DNA of 64,000 bases from Pseudomonas saudiphocaensis (GCF_000756775.1 NZ_CCSF01000001.1:806001-870000); one strand, 5' to 3'; counted from the stretch's first letter, positions 17,685 through 25,673 are shown. The notes: generated by a model not told the origin, from the letters alone. Numbers and translations are program-made.

Positions 17685-18455
17685 GTGCGGGAAATCGAAT
17701 ATTACAATAAAGCAAAATCCTACTTGCTTTCGTTCGATCAGGTAACTGCTGAGATGCTAGAAGATCATATTAATGAATGGCAAATCAGAAAACCTGAAAC
17801 AATTAAGGATCTTTTTACGGCATTTCTAGTTCATGCGCAGAATAGACAGGGAATGCCAAATAGTATTGGTAATATACAAAATTTATCAAAATTACTGTTT
17901 GGCTTTGACCATATAAAGGTGGCTAAAGCCTATGGTGATTGGGCGGTTCTATTTGACGCCATTAAAAGCAGTAGTTATCAACCGCCTGGTCGAATGGTAA
18001 AGAACAACAACAAAAGCCATTGGGTAATATATTGCAAGGCCATTATTTCTATTGCTCAGTTTTTATCGGCATATAAAAACATGGGTGAATTTCGCCAGTT
18101 TGTTGATGGATTCCTGACAAATGAGCAATCAAAGCTGGCGTTGCCATTATTGCTCTCAGAGGAGATATTTGGTTTTGGTTTTGCATTGGCTTGCGATTTC
18201 CTCAAAGAAAATGTATCTCCAGAATTTATCAAGCCAGATACCCATATAAACGATATTGCCCAAGGTTTGGGGGTTACAACATCGAGTAGAAACTATCAAA
18301 TATTCAAAGACGTAGAGGCATATTGTGCCAGAATCAATGTAACCCCTTATGCGGTGGACAAAGTATTTTGGCTTGTTGGTAGCGGGAATTTTTATTTGTC
18401 AGGTGTCAAAGTTAATTCCTCAAAACATGAGTTTATTTCGAGCATCAAAGGCTAA
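17685..18455 (+). CDS. Cassette 1: HhH-GPD glycosylase-like protein of unknown function
   Basis: This 256-residue AT-rich gene starts at GTG 17685, with AGGAGA directly upstream and only 15 bp after the GTTAGCC core. The C-terminal half has a helix-hairpin-helix/GPD-like pattern: GFGFALACDFLKE (163-175), then KPDTHINDIAQGLGV (183-197), where D185 would match the catalytic Asp of endonuclease III-type glycosylases, then VDKVFWLVGSG. The N-terminal half is unrecognised. No iron-sulfur Cys cluster follows. It may act on damaged or modified DNA bases (inference). Its stop lies inside its attC, as expected for a cassette gene. Confidence 0.75.
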   Translation: MREIEYYNKAKSYLLSFDQVTAEMLEDHINEWQIRKPETIKDLFTAFLVHAQNRQGMPNSIGNIQNLSKLLFGFDHIKVAKAYGDWAVLFDAIKSSSYQPPGRMVKNNNKSHWVIYCKAIISIAQFLSAYKNMGEFRQFVDGFLTNEQSKLALPLLLSEEIFGFGFALACDFLKENVSPEFIKPDTHINDIAQGLGVTTSSRNYQIFKDVEAYCARINVTPYAVDKVFWLVGSGNFYLSGVKVNSSKHEFISSIKG

Positions 18456-18548
18456 CAAGTTGCTTAAATTCGTTCCGGCCGCAAAAGACGCGGCCTCCAC
18501 CGGACAACCTACGCTGCGCTTCGGTTGCCGTTTAGCAAGGCGTTGGGA
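18450..18548 (+). other. attC site of cassette 1 (99 bp)
   Basis: The R'' core is GGCTAAC and the R' core GTTGGGA. Reading inwards, AACAAGTTGCTTAAA pairs imperfectly with the reverse complement of TTTAGCAAGGCGTT. A second inner stem GGCCGC...GCGGCC sits on the left arm. The arms differ by an extra base, as in folded attC recombination sites. Confidence 0.8.
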
Positions 18549-18575
18549 GGTTAGGAAAACTTGGAGATATGTTCC

Positions 18576-19922
18576 GTGAAGTTCTTTGCTAACAAGGTGA
18601 ATGGCGGCTTCCTGCGTAATGTCCTTCCGCAACCGGAGATCGAAGTTGATTGGGTGAAGGCGGCTATTGCATACGGTAGCGACTGGTCCACGCTAATTGA
18701 AAACTGCATAAAGAATCGGCGGCGGTTAGACATATGGATGAGATACGATCACACCGTGCCGGTGGCACCGCCCTTGCTACGAAAGCTTCTTAATAGCACA
18801 AGCCAGAATGTATTCTGCTACCTAATCCCCGACGTACTGCATGCAAAAGTTATCTGGTGGAAAGGGTACGGCGTATATGTCGGCTCTGCCAACCTCACCG
18901 ATCGGGCATGGAATTCGAACATTGAATTTGGAGTCTTCTTGCCGGAGAACGACCTGGAAAGAAGCGGTGAGATATCAGAGATCGAGTCTTTTTTTGCTGC
19001 GTTAGAAGGGTGTGATGCTGCCTTTGATCTTACTGAAGATGTAATCCAGGAGCAGGAGAGACTCTCGGCTCTTCGATCAAAGCGAGAGGAGGCACTAAAT
19101 AAGGAGGCCGAGGCCCTTAGAAAGGTCAAGAAATGGGATGGGCCGGCGGGTGTGGTGACTCGTGAGAGAGCGAATGAGCGGCAAAAGAATAGCTTTGTCC
19201 AAGAGTGGCGAAATGGGCTTGCGATCCTAAAAACTATTGCTGACATCGCGCCACAGTACCGGCCTTCTTGGCTTAACGAAGATGTTCCTGCGCCATGGCA
19301 GGCAGACCAGTTCCTACACGCGTATTACTACAATGAAGTAGTGGATGGGCCAAGGCATCCGTATGATGATTACTACGCCAAACATAAGGGCGACCCGGCA
19401 AGCGCGACAAAGAGTGCGCTCAGGTGGTGGTCAAAATTGCCGTCCCCGCCATCAAATGAGGATGAAAATTGCCATTTCCGAGCGCCGCTCATACGTGATC
19501 GTTTATCGCCGTCTGGTCTGAACGCTATGACGGTGGATCAATTTGCAGAGGTTTGCTTGGCTAACCACTCGACAATGGATCATGTTCGTCGGATGACCAA
19601 CGAGGAGTTGGGTGTTCCTGAAAGTGAAGATCTAGGCAGTAATGAGCGTGCAGAAGCCTTCGCCAGACTTCTTTGGTCAAAAAGGAATGCGCAAGGAGAG
19701 AGTGTGGTTGAGCTGCTTCGGTTTGTCCTCGACGGAGGGCCAAAAGATGAGCTCCCTTCCCGAGTTTATGACGCGGCCAGATCTCCCAGTAGAAAGTTCC
19801 CTCATCTCGGCCCAAATCAACTCGCAGAGCTTGCTGGCTGGGCGCGCCCTGAAATGTGCCCCCCGAGGAATGGACGCACAAGTAAAGGGCTGAAGGCGCT
19901 CGGTTATAACGTGAAAGTGTGA
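18576..19922 (+). CDS. Cassette 2: phospholipase D-like (single HKD) protein
   Basis: The 448-residue product has one PLD-type motif: H89-x-K91, four residues, K where Asp is usual, six residues, then G103-S104 (HAKVIWWKGYGVYVGSANLT). Only one HKD is present, as in Nuc and BfiI-type nucleases that dimerise to build one site. A charged, probably coiled stretch follows (about 155-205), and the long C-terminal half (from about 220) is unrecognised. GTG 18576 is chosen for GGAG 9 bp upstream; TTG 18561 is possible. A nucleic-acid-directed defence role is plausible but inferred. The gene sits between attC1 and attC2. Confidence 0.75.
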   Translation: MKFFANKVNGGFLRNVLPQPEIEVDWVKAAIAYGSDWSTLIENCIKNRRRLDIWMRYDHTVPVAPPLLRKLLNSTSQNVFCYLIPDVLHAKVIWWKGYGVYVGSANLTDRAWNSNIEFGVFLPENDLERSGEISEIESFFAALEGCDAAFDLTEDVIQEQERLSALRSKREEALNKEAEALRKVKKWDGPAGVVTRERANERQKNSFVQEWRNGLAILKTIADIAPQYRPSWLNEDVPAPWQADQFLHAYYYNEVVDGPRHPYDDYYAKHKGDPASATKSALRWWSKLPSPPSNEDENCHFRAPLIRDRLSPSGLNAMTVDQFAEVCLANHSTMDHVRRMTNEELGVPESEDLGSNERAEAFARLLWSKRNAQGESVVELLRFVLDGGPKDELPSRVYDAARSPSRKFPHLGPNQLAELAGWARPEMCPPRNGRTSKGLKALGYNVKV

Positions 19923-19942
19923 ATTCGCTTAGGCGTGTAGCC

Positions 19943-20000
19943 GCCCAACAAGTCGTTCCAGCGGACCGCCTTCGGCGGCCGCTGAACTCTGACGTTATGT
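19943..20000 (+). other. attC site of cassette 2 (58 bp)
   Basis: R'' GCCCAAC matches the RYYYAAC consensus; R' is GTTATGT. CAAGTCGTTCCAGCGGACCGCC pairs (shown here in two parts: CAAGTCGTTCC and AGCGGACCGCC) with GGCGGCCGCTGAACTCTGACG read backwards, with a short TTC loop. Length and symmetry are those of a classic 59-base element. Confidence 0.88.
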
Positions 20001-20013
20001 TTAAGGAGAAATT

Positions 20014-20397
20014 ATGAATCATACTGATTTAATGAGCGGACTTAGGCCAGAGCTAATGCTTCCGCCAAAAGATCATAATCTAGCCGATGAATTTCATCGG
20101 AGGCTGATCAACTGGATAAATGAATTTCACAAGTCTTTAGATGAAGAACATGAAGTCGGTGCAAGACTCGTTAACTTCGGGCAAGCAATTACCTTTCATG
20201 TTGAAGATATTGGTTATTGGAATCCATCTTTGATTTCCTTTCAGGGAAGAAATGAACTGGGCGAGCCAGTAGAGCTAATTCAACACGTATCCCAAATTAG
20301 TATTCTTCTTGTGGCTATGAAGCGAGAAAATATTCAGCAGCCCAAAAGACCTATAGGCTTTGCAAGCTGGGAAGAATATGAGCAGCAAAAAACATAA
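20014..20397 (+). CDS. Cassette 3: small conserved protein of unknown function
   Basis: The 127-residue product starts at ATG 20014 with AAGGAGA upstream, 14 bp after the GTTATGT core. Its centre (EVGARLVNFGQAITFHVEDI, then GYWNPSLISFQGRNELGEP and LIQHVSQISILLVAMKRE) resembles a family of small cassette-borne proteins, possibly DUF6173. I am not sure of that name. There is no signal peptide or membrane segment. The N-terminal third is acidic and helical. The stop codon lies in its attC. Confidence 0.7.
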   Translation: MNHTDLMSGLRPELMLPPKDHNLADEFHRRLINWINEFHKSLDEEHEVGARLVNFGQAITFHVEDIGYWNPSLISFQGRNELGEPVELIQHVSQISILLVAMKRENIQQPKRPIGFASWEEYEQQKT

Positions 20398-20481
20398 CAA
20401 GCCGCTTAAACACGTTTCGGCCAAAAAAATCTTGGCCTCCACCGGACTCGCTAACGCTCGCCGTTTAGCGGAGCGTTAGAC
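20392..20481 (+). other. attC site of cassette 3 (90 bp)
   Basis: The R'' core is ACATAAC and the R' core GTTAGAC (fits GTTRRRY). AAGCCGCTTAAAC on the left pairs with GTTTAGCGGAGC read backwards, leaving one extrahelical base. An inner GGCCAA/TTGGCC stem lies on the left arm. The site resembles attC1 in plan. Confidence 0.85.
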
Positions 20482-20489
20482 GCACCTTA

Positions 20490-20807
20490 TCAAATGCCGG
20501 TGATAAGCAAATCAAGAGCAGCAATTATTTCATTACGCTGCGCTGAGAGGTCAGCAACTTGAGCGCCGAGTTGTCTCTTAGCGATGCCGGCCAGCTGCGG
20601 AGTCACCATCACGTACTGTTTGTCATCAATTTCAAACGTTGGCATGAGGGTTCTGAGCGTCTTTCCTTTCATGGCAGTAGCCGTGTAGAGAGGCACTACA
20701 ACCCTCGTGCCGAGCTCGGCAATCAGGTCGCTTTGCACGTCAAGCAGAAAGGGCACGGCAGCCTTGGTGGCAGCGTTGGTGTTCTTGTGTACTGCGAACT
20801 GAGGCAT
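20490..20807 (-). CDS. ccdB: CcdB-type toxin (gyrase poison)
   Basis: The 105-residue product aligns by eye with CcdB of plasmid F: VPFLLDVQSDLIAELGTRVV, VPLYTATAMKG, PTFEIDDKQYVMVTPQLAGI, and the C-terminal end ...LDLLITGI matching the essential WGI-type tail with W replaced by T. CcdB traps DNA gyrase on DNA. The start is the ATG at 20805-20807, which overlaps the ccdA stop by one base. It is antisense to the cassette genes and ends 8 bp from attC3. The Trp-to-Thr change in the tail may alter toxicity. Confidence 0.88.
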   Translation of the reverse strand: MPQFAVHKNTNAATKAAVPFLLDVQSDLIAELGTRVVVPLYTATAMKGKTLRTLMPTFEIDDKQYVMVTPQLAGIAKRQLGAQVADLSAQRNEIIAALDLLITGI

Positions 20808-21052
20808 CAGAAACTCCGTAGGTCGTCGCTGAACACGCCGTGAGCTTCCACATGTTCGTTGTAGGCATCGATGGCCTTCCGATTCTCTGCCAACCATTGC
20901 TCGCGCTGTTTCTTCTTCAGAATCTCAGCCAGAGCCTGCTCCAATGTCGCGGAGAGGTTGATATCCAGTTCCTTGGCTTTATTGAGCAAGTCACCGTTAA
21001 CGCTGAGGTTGGCAGCTCGTTTGGGAGCGTTGGGGTTATAGGCGGCAGGCAT
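20807..21052 (-). CDS. ccdA: CcdA-type antitoxin
   Basis: The 81-residue product has the CcdA layout: an N-terminal ribbon-helix-helix DNA-binding domain (KRAANLSVNGDLLNKAKELD, INLSATLEQAL) and an acidic C-terminal tail that neutralises the toxin (REQWLAENRKAIDAYNEHVE, HGVFSDDLRSF). The WLAENRxAIxAYNxxVExxGxFSD pattern is diagnostic for the family. AAGGAA lies just before the ATG. It is translated with ccdB through a one-base overlap and probably represses its own promoter. Confidence 0.92.
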   Translation of the reverse strand: MPAAYNPNAPKRAANLSVNGDLLNKAKELDINLSATLEQALAEILKKKQREQWLAENRKAIDAYNEHVEAHGVFSDDLRSF

Positions 21053-21074
21053 GGGTATTCCTTCCTAGGGTCTC

Positions 21075-21094
21075 ATGCGCACATGCTATGCGCA
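21075..21094. promoter_or_regulatory. Candidate ccdAB operator
   Basis: ATGCGCA occurs twice, 13 bp apart, 22 bp upstream of ccdA. TGCGCA is itself palindromic. The position suits autoregulation by the CcdA ribbon-helix-helix domain (inference). Confidence 0.4.
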
Positions 21095-21259
21095 CTCAAG
21101 TAGGGGGGTCAAAGGCGCGTTTAGCCACTGGATCAAGCCGCTAGCCCCGCTCACGACGATGAGTAACCGTGCGCAAACGCGAATCCGCTGCTGGTCGGCG
21201 AATCATTCAGGTCGCTGCTGTTCATAGGGAAATATCCCGGCGTTCCCGATGGAGGCCTT

Positions 21260-21685
21260 ATGCCCAACAACCATGATCTGCAGCGCTTCGTCGAAGCCCA
21301 GCATTCACACTATGAAGATGCGCTGGCGGAGCTGCGCGCCGGATACAAGCAGAGTCACTGGATGTGGTTCGTCTTTCCGCAGATTGCGGGGCTTGGTCGT
21401 AGCGCAATGGCGGAGCGGTATGCCATTGCGGATCTCGATGAGGCGGTCGCCTATTTGCAACATCCCGTTTTGGGGCGGCGGCTGGAGGAATGTGCCCAGG
21501 CACTGCTGCAACACTCTGGCCGCACGGCACGGCAGATACTCGGCTCGCCTGACGACCTCAAGCTGCGTTCGAGCATGACGCTGTTCGCCGCCGCTGCCCC
21601 TGAAAACGCGCTGTTCCAGCAGATATTGGATGTTTTTTATGACGGCAAGGCGGACCAGGAAACTTTGAAAAGGCTGCCGGGCTGA
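21260..21685 (+). CDS. DUF1810 family protein
   Basis: The 141-residue product matches the DUF1810 family (calpastatin-like in old annotations) over its full length: DLQRFVEAQHSHYEDALAEL, GYKQSHWMWFVFPQIAGLGR, DEAVAYLQHPVLGRRLEE and a late SSMTLFAAAAP. Its biochemical role is unknown. GGAGG precedes the ATG. It follows the ccdAB end of the accessory region and precedes glpK, and marks the return to host-like composition. Confidence 0.85.
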   Translation: MPNNHDLQRFVEAQHSHYEDALAELRAGYKQSHWMWFVFPQIAGLGRSAMAERYAIADLDEAVAYLQHPVLGRRLEECAQALLQHSGRTARQILGSPDDLKLRSSMTLFAAAAPENALFQQILDVFYDGKADQETLKRLPG

Positions 21686-21772
21686 CGCGACTTCATACTT
21701 CCAACGGCAAAGCCGGTTACGGTATCGGCTACCGAGTGTCTATTGCTCGAATGGCACGAAGGAATCGTCAGC

Positions 21773-23275
21773 ATGAACAGCAAACCCTTTATCGTCGCCC
21801 TGGATCAGGGCACCACCAGTTCCCGCGCCCTTGTGCTGGATCGCGACGCCAATGTGGTCAGCACCGCCCAGCGTGAATTCACTCAGATCTATCCGCAGCC
21901 GGGCTGGGTCGAGCACGATCCCATGGAAATCTGGGCGACCCAGAGCGCGGTGTTTGTCGAGGCGTTGGCTCAGGCTGGCATCAGCAATGATCAGGTGGCC
22001 GCCATCGGCCTGACCAACCAGCGCGAAACCACCATCGTCTGGGATAAGGCCAGCGGTCGGCCGATCCATAACGCCATCGTCTGGCAGAGCCGTCAGAGCA
22101 CGGCGATCTGCGAGCAGCTCGAGCGCGACGGTATGCTCGACCATATCCGCAAGGCAACGGGACTGGTTATCGACCCTTATTTCTCCGGGACCAAGCTCAA
22201 GTGGATTCTCGATCACGTCGAGGGCAGCCGTGAACGCGCGCGGCGCGGTGAGCTGCTGTTCGGCACCGTCGATAGTTGGTTGGTGTGGAAGATGACCCAG
22301 GGCAAGGCCCACGTCACCGATTACACCAACGCCTCGCGCACCCTGCTCTACGACATCCATAAGCTGGAGTGGGACCCGGTGATGCTGGAGGCACTGGATA
22401 TACCGCGCGCGATGCTGCCCCAGGTGCGCTCGTCCTCTGAGATCTACGGGCATGCACACCTTGGCTCCGGCCAGAGCACGGGCATTCCCATCGCCGGGAT
22501 CGCTGGCGATCAGCAGGCCGCGCTGTTCGGGCAGATGTGTGTCGAGCCTGGCCAGGCGAAGAACACCTATGGCACCGGCTGCTTTCTGCTGATGAACACC
22601 GGCACCCGCGCCGTGCAATCCGAACATGGGCTGCTCACCACCCTCGCCTGCGGTCCGCGTGGCGAGGTCAGCTATGCGCTGGAGGGCGCGATCTTCAATG
22701 GCGGCTCCACAGTGCAATGGCTGCGCGACGAGTTGAAGGTGATCAACGATTCGCTGGATTCCGAATACTTTGCCACCAAGGTTCCGGACAGTAACGGCGT
22801 CTACCTGGTGCCGGCGTTCACCGGGCTTGGCGCGCCCTATTGGGACCCGCGTGCCCGAGGTGCGCTGTTCGGTCTGACGCGCGGGGTGAAGATGGACCAC
22901 ATCATTCGGGCTGCGCTGGAGTCCATCGCCTACCAGACCCGTGATGTGCTGGATGCCATGCAGCAGGATGCCGGCGAGCCGCTGCGCTCCTTGCGGGTCG
23001 ATGGCGGTGCGGTGGCCAACAATTTCCTGATGCAGTTCCAGGCCGACCTGCTTGGCACGCCGGTCGAGCGCCCAGAAATGAAAGAAACCACCGCCCTTGG
23101 CGCCGCCTATCTGGCGGGGCTGGCAACGGGCTTCTGGTCCGATCTGGATGAGCTGCGCAGCAAGGCCAGGGTCGAACGCCTATTCGAGCCAGCCCTGGAC
23201 GAGGCTCGGCGTGAAGCGCTGTACGGCGGCTGGAAAAAGGCCGTCAGCCGCACCCGTGGCTGGGAGGATGGCTGA
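21773..23275 (+). CDS. glpK: Glycerol kinase
   Basis: GlpK phosphorylates glycerol to glycerol 3-phosphate with ATP. The 500-residue product shows the FGGY-kinase features: [57 protein letters not shown], and the FGGY C-terminal signature region ([20 protein letters not shown]). Family alignment places the start at ATG 21773, with AAGGA about 9 bp upstream, not the open frame from 21743. It is followed after 36 bp by glpD. No glpF is found immediately upstream and no glpR in between, unlike the usual Pseudomonas order. Confidence 0.97.
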   Translation: MNSKPFIVALDQGTTSSRALVLDRDANVVSTAQREFTQIYPQPGWVEHDPMEIWATQSAVFVEALAQAGISNDQVAAIGLTNQRETTIVWDKASGRPIHNAIVWQSRQSTAICEQLERDGMLDHIRKATGLVIDPYFSGTKLKWILDHVEGSRERARRGELLFGTVDSWLVWKMTQGKAHVTDYTNASRTLLYDIHKLEWDPVMLEALDIPRAMLPQVRSSSEIYGHAHLGSGQSTGIPIAGIAGDQQAALFGQMCVEPGQAKNTYGTGCFLLMNTGTRAVQSEHGLLTTLACGPRGEVSYALEGAIFNGGSTVQWLRDELKVINDSLDSEYFATKVPDSNGVYLVPAFTGLGAPYWDPRARGALFGLTRGVKMDHIIRAALESIAYQTRDVLDAMQQDAGEPLRSLRVDGGAVANNFLMQFQADLLGTPVERPEMKETTALGAAYLAGLATGFWSDLDELRSKARVERLFEPALDEARREALYGGWKKAVSRTRGWEDG

Positions 23276-23311
23276 TACGATGCCTGCCTCTTTGTTTGTG
23301 ACGAGCGCATC

Positions 23312-24808
23312 GTGACCGACCCTACCCGCACCACCTCCGAGCCTTACGATATCGCCGTGATCGGCGGAGGCATCAACGGTGTGGGTATCGCGGCCGATGC
23401 GGCTGGCCGTGGGCTTTCGGTGGTGCTTTGTGAACGCGACGATCTCGCCAGCCATACCTCTTCGGCCAGCAGCAAGCTGATCCACGGTGGCCTGCGCTAT
23501 CTCGAACATTACGAATTTCGCCTGGTGCGCGAATCGCTGGCCGAGCGCGAAGTGCTGCTCGCCAAGGCGCCGCATATCATCCGGCCGCTGCGGTTTATCC
23601 TGCCGCATCGGCCTCATTTGCGCCCCGCCTGGATGATTCGCCTGGGCCTGTTTCTCTACGATCACCTGGGCAAGCGCAAGCGGCTTTCGCCCTCACGCAG
23701 CCTGCGATTTGGGGAGGACAGCCCGCTCAAGCCGAACATCCGCCGTGGCTTTGAATACTCCGACTGCCAGGTGGACGACGCCCGCTTGGTGTTGCTCAAC
23801 GCCATGGCTGCACGGGAAAAAGGCGCACATATCCATACCCGCACCCAATGCACTAGCGCCAGACGGATCGAGAGTATCTGGCATATCGAGCTGCAACGGG
23901 CGGACGGCAGCTGCTTTTCCCTGCAGGCCAAGGCCCTGGTGAATGCCACCGGCCCTTGGGTGGCGCAGTTTCTTGAGGAAAACCTGCAGCAATCATCACC
24001 CTATGGCCTGCGACTGGTACAGGGCAGCCACATCATCGTGCCCAGGATGCACGACGGCGAGCAGGCCTACATTCTGCAGAACGAGGACCAGCGCATCGTC
24101 TTCGCCCTTCCCTATCTGGACCGCTACACCCTGATCGGCACAACGGACCGCGACTATGAGGGCGACCCTGCCAAGGTGGCCATTACCGAGGAGGAAACCC
24201 GCTATCTGCTGGACGTATGCAACGCGCACTTCCGCCGCCAGCTTGCACAAAGCGACATCCTGCACAGCTTCGCCGGCGTTCGTGCGTTACGCGACGATGA
24301 GGCTCAGCATCCGGCGGTGGTCACGCGGGACTACAGCCTGTCGCTGAAAACGGAGCAAGGGGCTCCGCTGCTTTCGATATTCGGCGGCAAGCTGACAACC
24401 TATCGCCGGCTCGCCGAGGCCGCGCTGGCAGAGCTGAAACCATATTTTCCAGATATGGGCGCACCTTGGACTGCCCATGAATGCCTTCCCGGTGGCGAAG
24501 ACATGACGACACCGCAGGAGTTGTTAGCCGAGGTGCTAGCGAAAGTTCGGGGCATTGACGAGGCATTGGCACGGCGCTGGGTGAATCTATATGGCAGCCG
24601 CGTTTGGACCATGCTTGGCGAGGCGCGCAGCAGGGAAGAATTGGGCGAATGCATCGGCCAGGATCTGTATACGAGGGAAGTGGACTATCTGTGCCGTGAG
24701 GAATGGGCGACCGAGATGGACGACATTCTTTGGCGCCGAACGAAGCTTGGGCTGAGTTTTACGGATAAGGAGCGGGAGCGGTTGGAGCAGTATCTCAGGG
24801 CTTTTTGA
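23312..24808 (+). CDS. glpD: Aerobic glycerol-3-phosphate dehydrogenase
   Basis: GlpD is a membrane-associated FAD enzyme that oxidises glycerol 3-phosphate to dihydroxyacetone phosphate and passes electrons to quinone. The 498-residue product has the FAD Rossmann motif DIAVIGGGINGVGIAADAAG, then TSSASSKLIHGGLRYLEHYE, GTTDRDYEGDP and LSIFGGKLTTYRRLAEAAL. It starts at GTG 23312 with only a weak GACGAG site, so expression may depend on coupling to glpK. Confidence 0.96.
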   Translation: MTDPTRTTSEPYDIAVIGGGINGVGIAADAAGRGLSVVLCERDDLASHTSSASSKLIHGGLRYLEHYEFRLVRESLAEREVLLAKAPHIIRPLRFILPHRPHLRPAWMIRLGLFLYDHLGKRKRLSPSRSLRFGEDSPLKPNIRRGFEYSDCQVDDARLVLLNAMAAREKGAHIHTRTQCTSARRIESIWHIELQRADGSCFSLQAKALVNATGPWVAQFLEENLQQSSPYGLRLVQGSHIIVPRMHDGEQAYILQNEDQRIVFALPYLDRYTLIGTTDRDYEGDPAKVAITEEETRYLLDVCNAHFRRQLAQSDILHSFAGVRALRDDEAQHPAVVTRDYSLSLKTEQGAPLLSIFGGKLTTYRRLAEAALAELKPYFPDMGAPWTAHECLPGGEDMTTPQELLAEVLAKVRGIDEALARRWVNLYGSRVWTMLGEARSREELGECIGQDLYTREVDYLCREEWATEMDDILWRRTKLGLSFTDKERERLEQYLRAF

Positions 24809-24851
24809 GGAATGCTTTCTAACTAGCTGAAAATACTGAGATTAAAAAGCG

Positions 24852-24882
24852 AAAAGCTTCGCGCCGGGGGCGGCGCTCCTAC
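24852..24882. repeat. Single REP-like palindrome
   Basis: AAAGCTTCGCGCCGGGGGCGGCGCTCCTAC matches, in two parts (AAAGCTTCGCGCC and GGCGGCGCTCC), the left halves of the REP pairs at 25147, 30651 and 38055. The right half is missing. Confidence 0.7.
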
Positions 24883-25146
24883 GAATTCAGTCAGTTTTGA
24901 GGGGTCGTTTGTGAAAACTGGGGCATTGGCGTAGATAGTTGGCGAGTTATTGAGGAGTTCCGTGTAATCCTCTGAAAACATTCAGAAATCGTCAACCGAA
25001 AGGCTTGCACTCAGAACCGCGCCCCCTTGATGGGCGGCTCGTTTTGCGGGGATATCTCCAAAAATCAGAAATACATGAGATTTTATGCAACGTAATTTCT
25101 AGGATTGCTCTTTAAGTCATTGAAATAGCGTGCTTTCTAATATCAA

Positions 25147-25216
25147 TAGCTTCGCGGCGAGGGCGCCGCTCCCACGCGAGGGCGAGCTTTTGTGGGAGGC
25201 GCGCCCTCGCGCCGAA
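25147..25216. repeat. REP doublet (REPIN-like)
   Basis: A left unit AGCTTCGCGGCGAGGGCGCCGCTCCCAC-type and a right unit TGTGGGAGGCGCGCCCTCGCGCCGAA-type are arranged head to head about 20 bp apart, so the whole can fold into one long hairpin. The same design recurs at 30651 and 38055. Confidence 0.8.
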
Positions 25217-25383
25217 TGCGAGCTAAACAACTGCACAGACCTACAGGCCGGCAGTGTCCCAGCGGGCCGTCGATGCGCTGATTCGCTTCTGCAGCAACGG
25301 TAAAGCCATCCATATAAAAGCCATTTGAAACGGCCATCAACTGCGCTAGTCTCAGCCACTTCCCAAAAACGGAGTATCACCCC

Positions 25384-25665
25384 ATGGCCCGAGCCACTGC
25401 CCGCCACATCCTGGTGCCCACCGAAGCCAAGTGCAACGAACTGAAAGCTGCCATTGAAGGCGGTGCCGACTTTGCTCAGGTTGCCAAGGACAACTCCACC
25501 TGCCCGTCCGGTCGTCAGGGCGGCGACCTGGGTTCGTTTGGCCCCGGCCAGATGGTCAAGGAGTTCGATACCGTGGTCTTCAGCGCGCCACTCAACGTCG
25601 TGCAAGGTCCGGTCAAGACCCAGTTCGGCTATCACCTGCTGGAAGTGACCAGCCGCCAGGACTGA
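25384..25665 (+). CDS. ppiC: Parvulin-type peptidyl-prolyl cis-trans isomerase
   Basis: This 93-residue stand-alone parvulin domain has ARHILVPTEAKCNELKAAIE, STCPSGRQGGDLGSFGPGQM and TQFGYHLLEVTSR, the three hallmark blocks. It isomerises prolyl bonds in the cytoplasm, since it has no signal peptide. The length equals that of E. coli PpiC. The ATG follows an AGTATCACCCC leader with no strong Shine-Dalgarno. It is monocistronic: REP elements lie before it and a strong terminator after it. Confidence 0.93.
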   Translation: MARATARHILVPTEAKCNELKAAIEGGADFAQVAKDNSTCPSGRQGGDLGSFGPGQMVKEFDTVVFSAPLNVVQGPVKTQFGYHLLEVTSRQD

Positions 25666-25673
25666 TCGCGTTA

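Larger units (their letters stand above)
17521..20481 (+). mobile_element. Integron cassette array without integrase (CALIN)
   Basis: Three consecutive genes, each in the plus direction, each end in an attC-like imperfect palindrome (18450-18548, 19943-20000, 20392-20481) bounded by AAC-type R'' and GTT-type R' core sites. Each gene begins within about 30 bp of the previous core site, the standard cassette layout. Base composition falls well below the host GC content, most obviously in the first and third cassettes. No intI-like gene or clear attI is in the window, so this fits a cluster of attC sites lacking an integrase. The left limit is blurred by degenerate sites at 17521-17670. The right limit may extend past the reversed ccdAB genes. 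Confidence 0.8.
24809..25383. other. 575-bp gene-free gap with REP elements
   Basis: No supported gene lies between glpD and ppiC. The stretch holds a single REP-like half (about 24852-24882), some 250 bp of AT-richer sequence in which I see nothing, and a full inverted REP pair (25147-25216). The ppiC promoter must lie in the last 150 bp. Confidence 0.7.

Noticed and set aside
17392-21260. Complete mobile integron or transposon
   Set aside because: No integrase, transposase, terminal inverted repeats or target duplications were seen, so only a cassette array is claimed.
21740-22900. 386-codon minus-strand frame opposite glpK
   Set aside because: It is a shadow of glpK with no start signal and an amino acid composition typical of antisense GC-rich frames.
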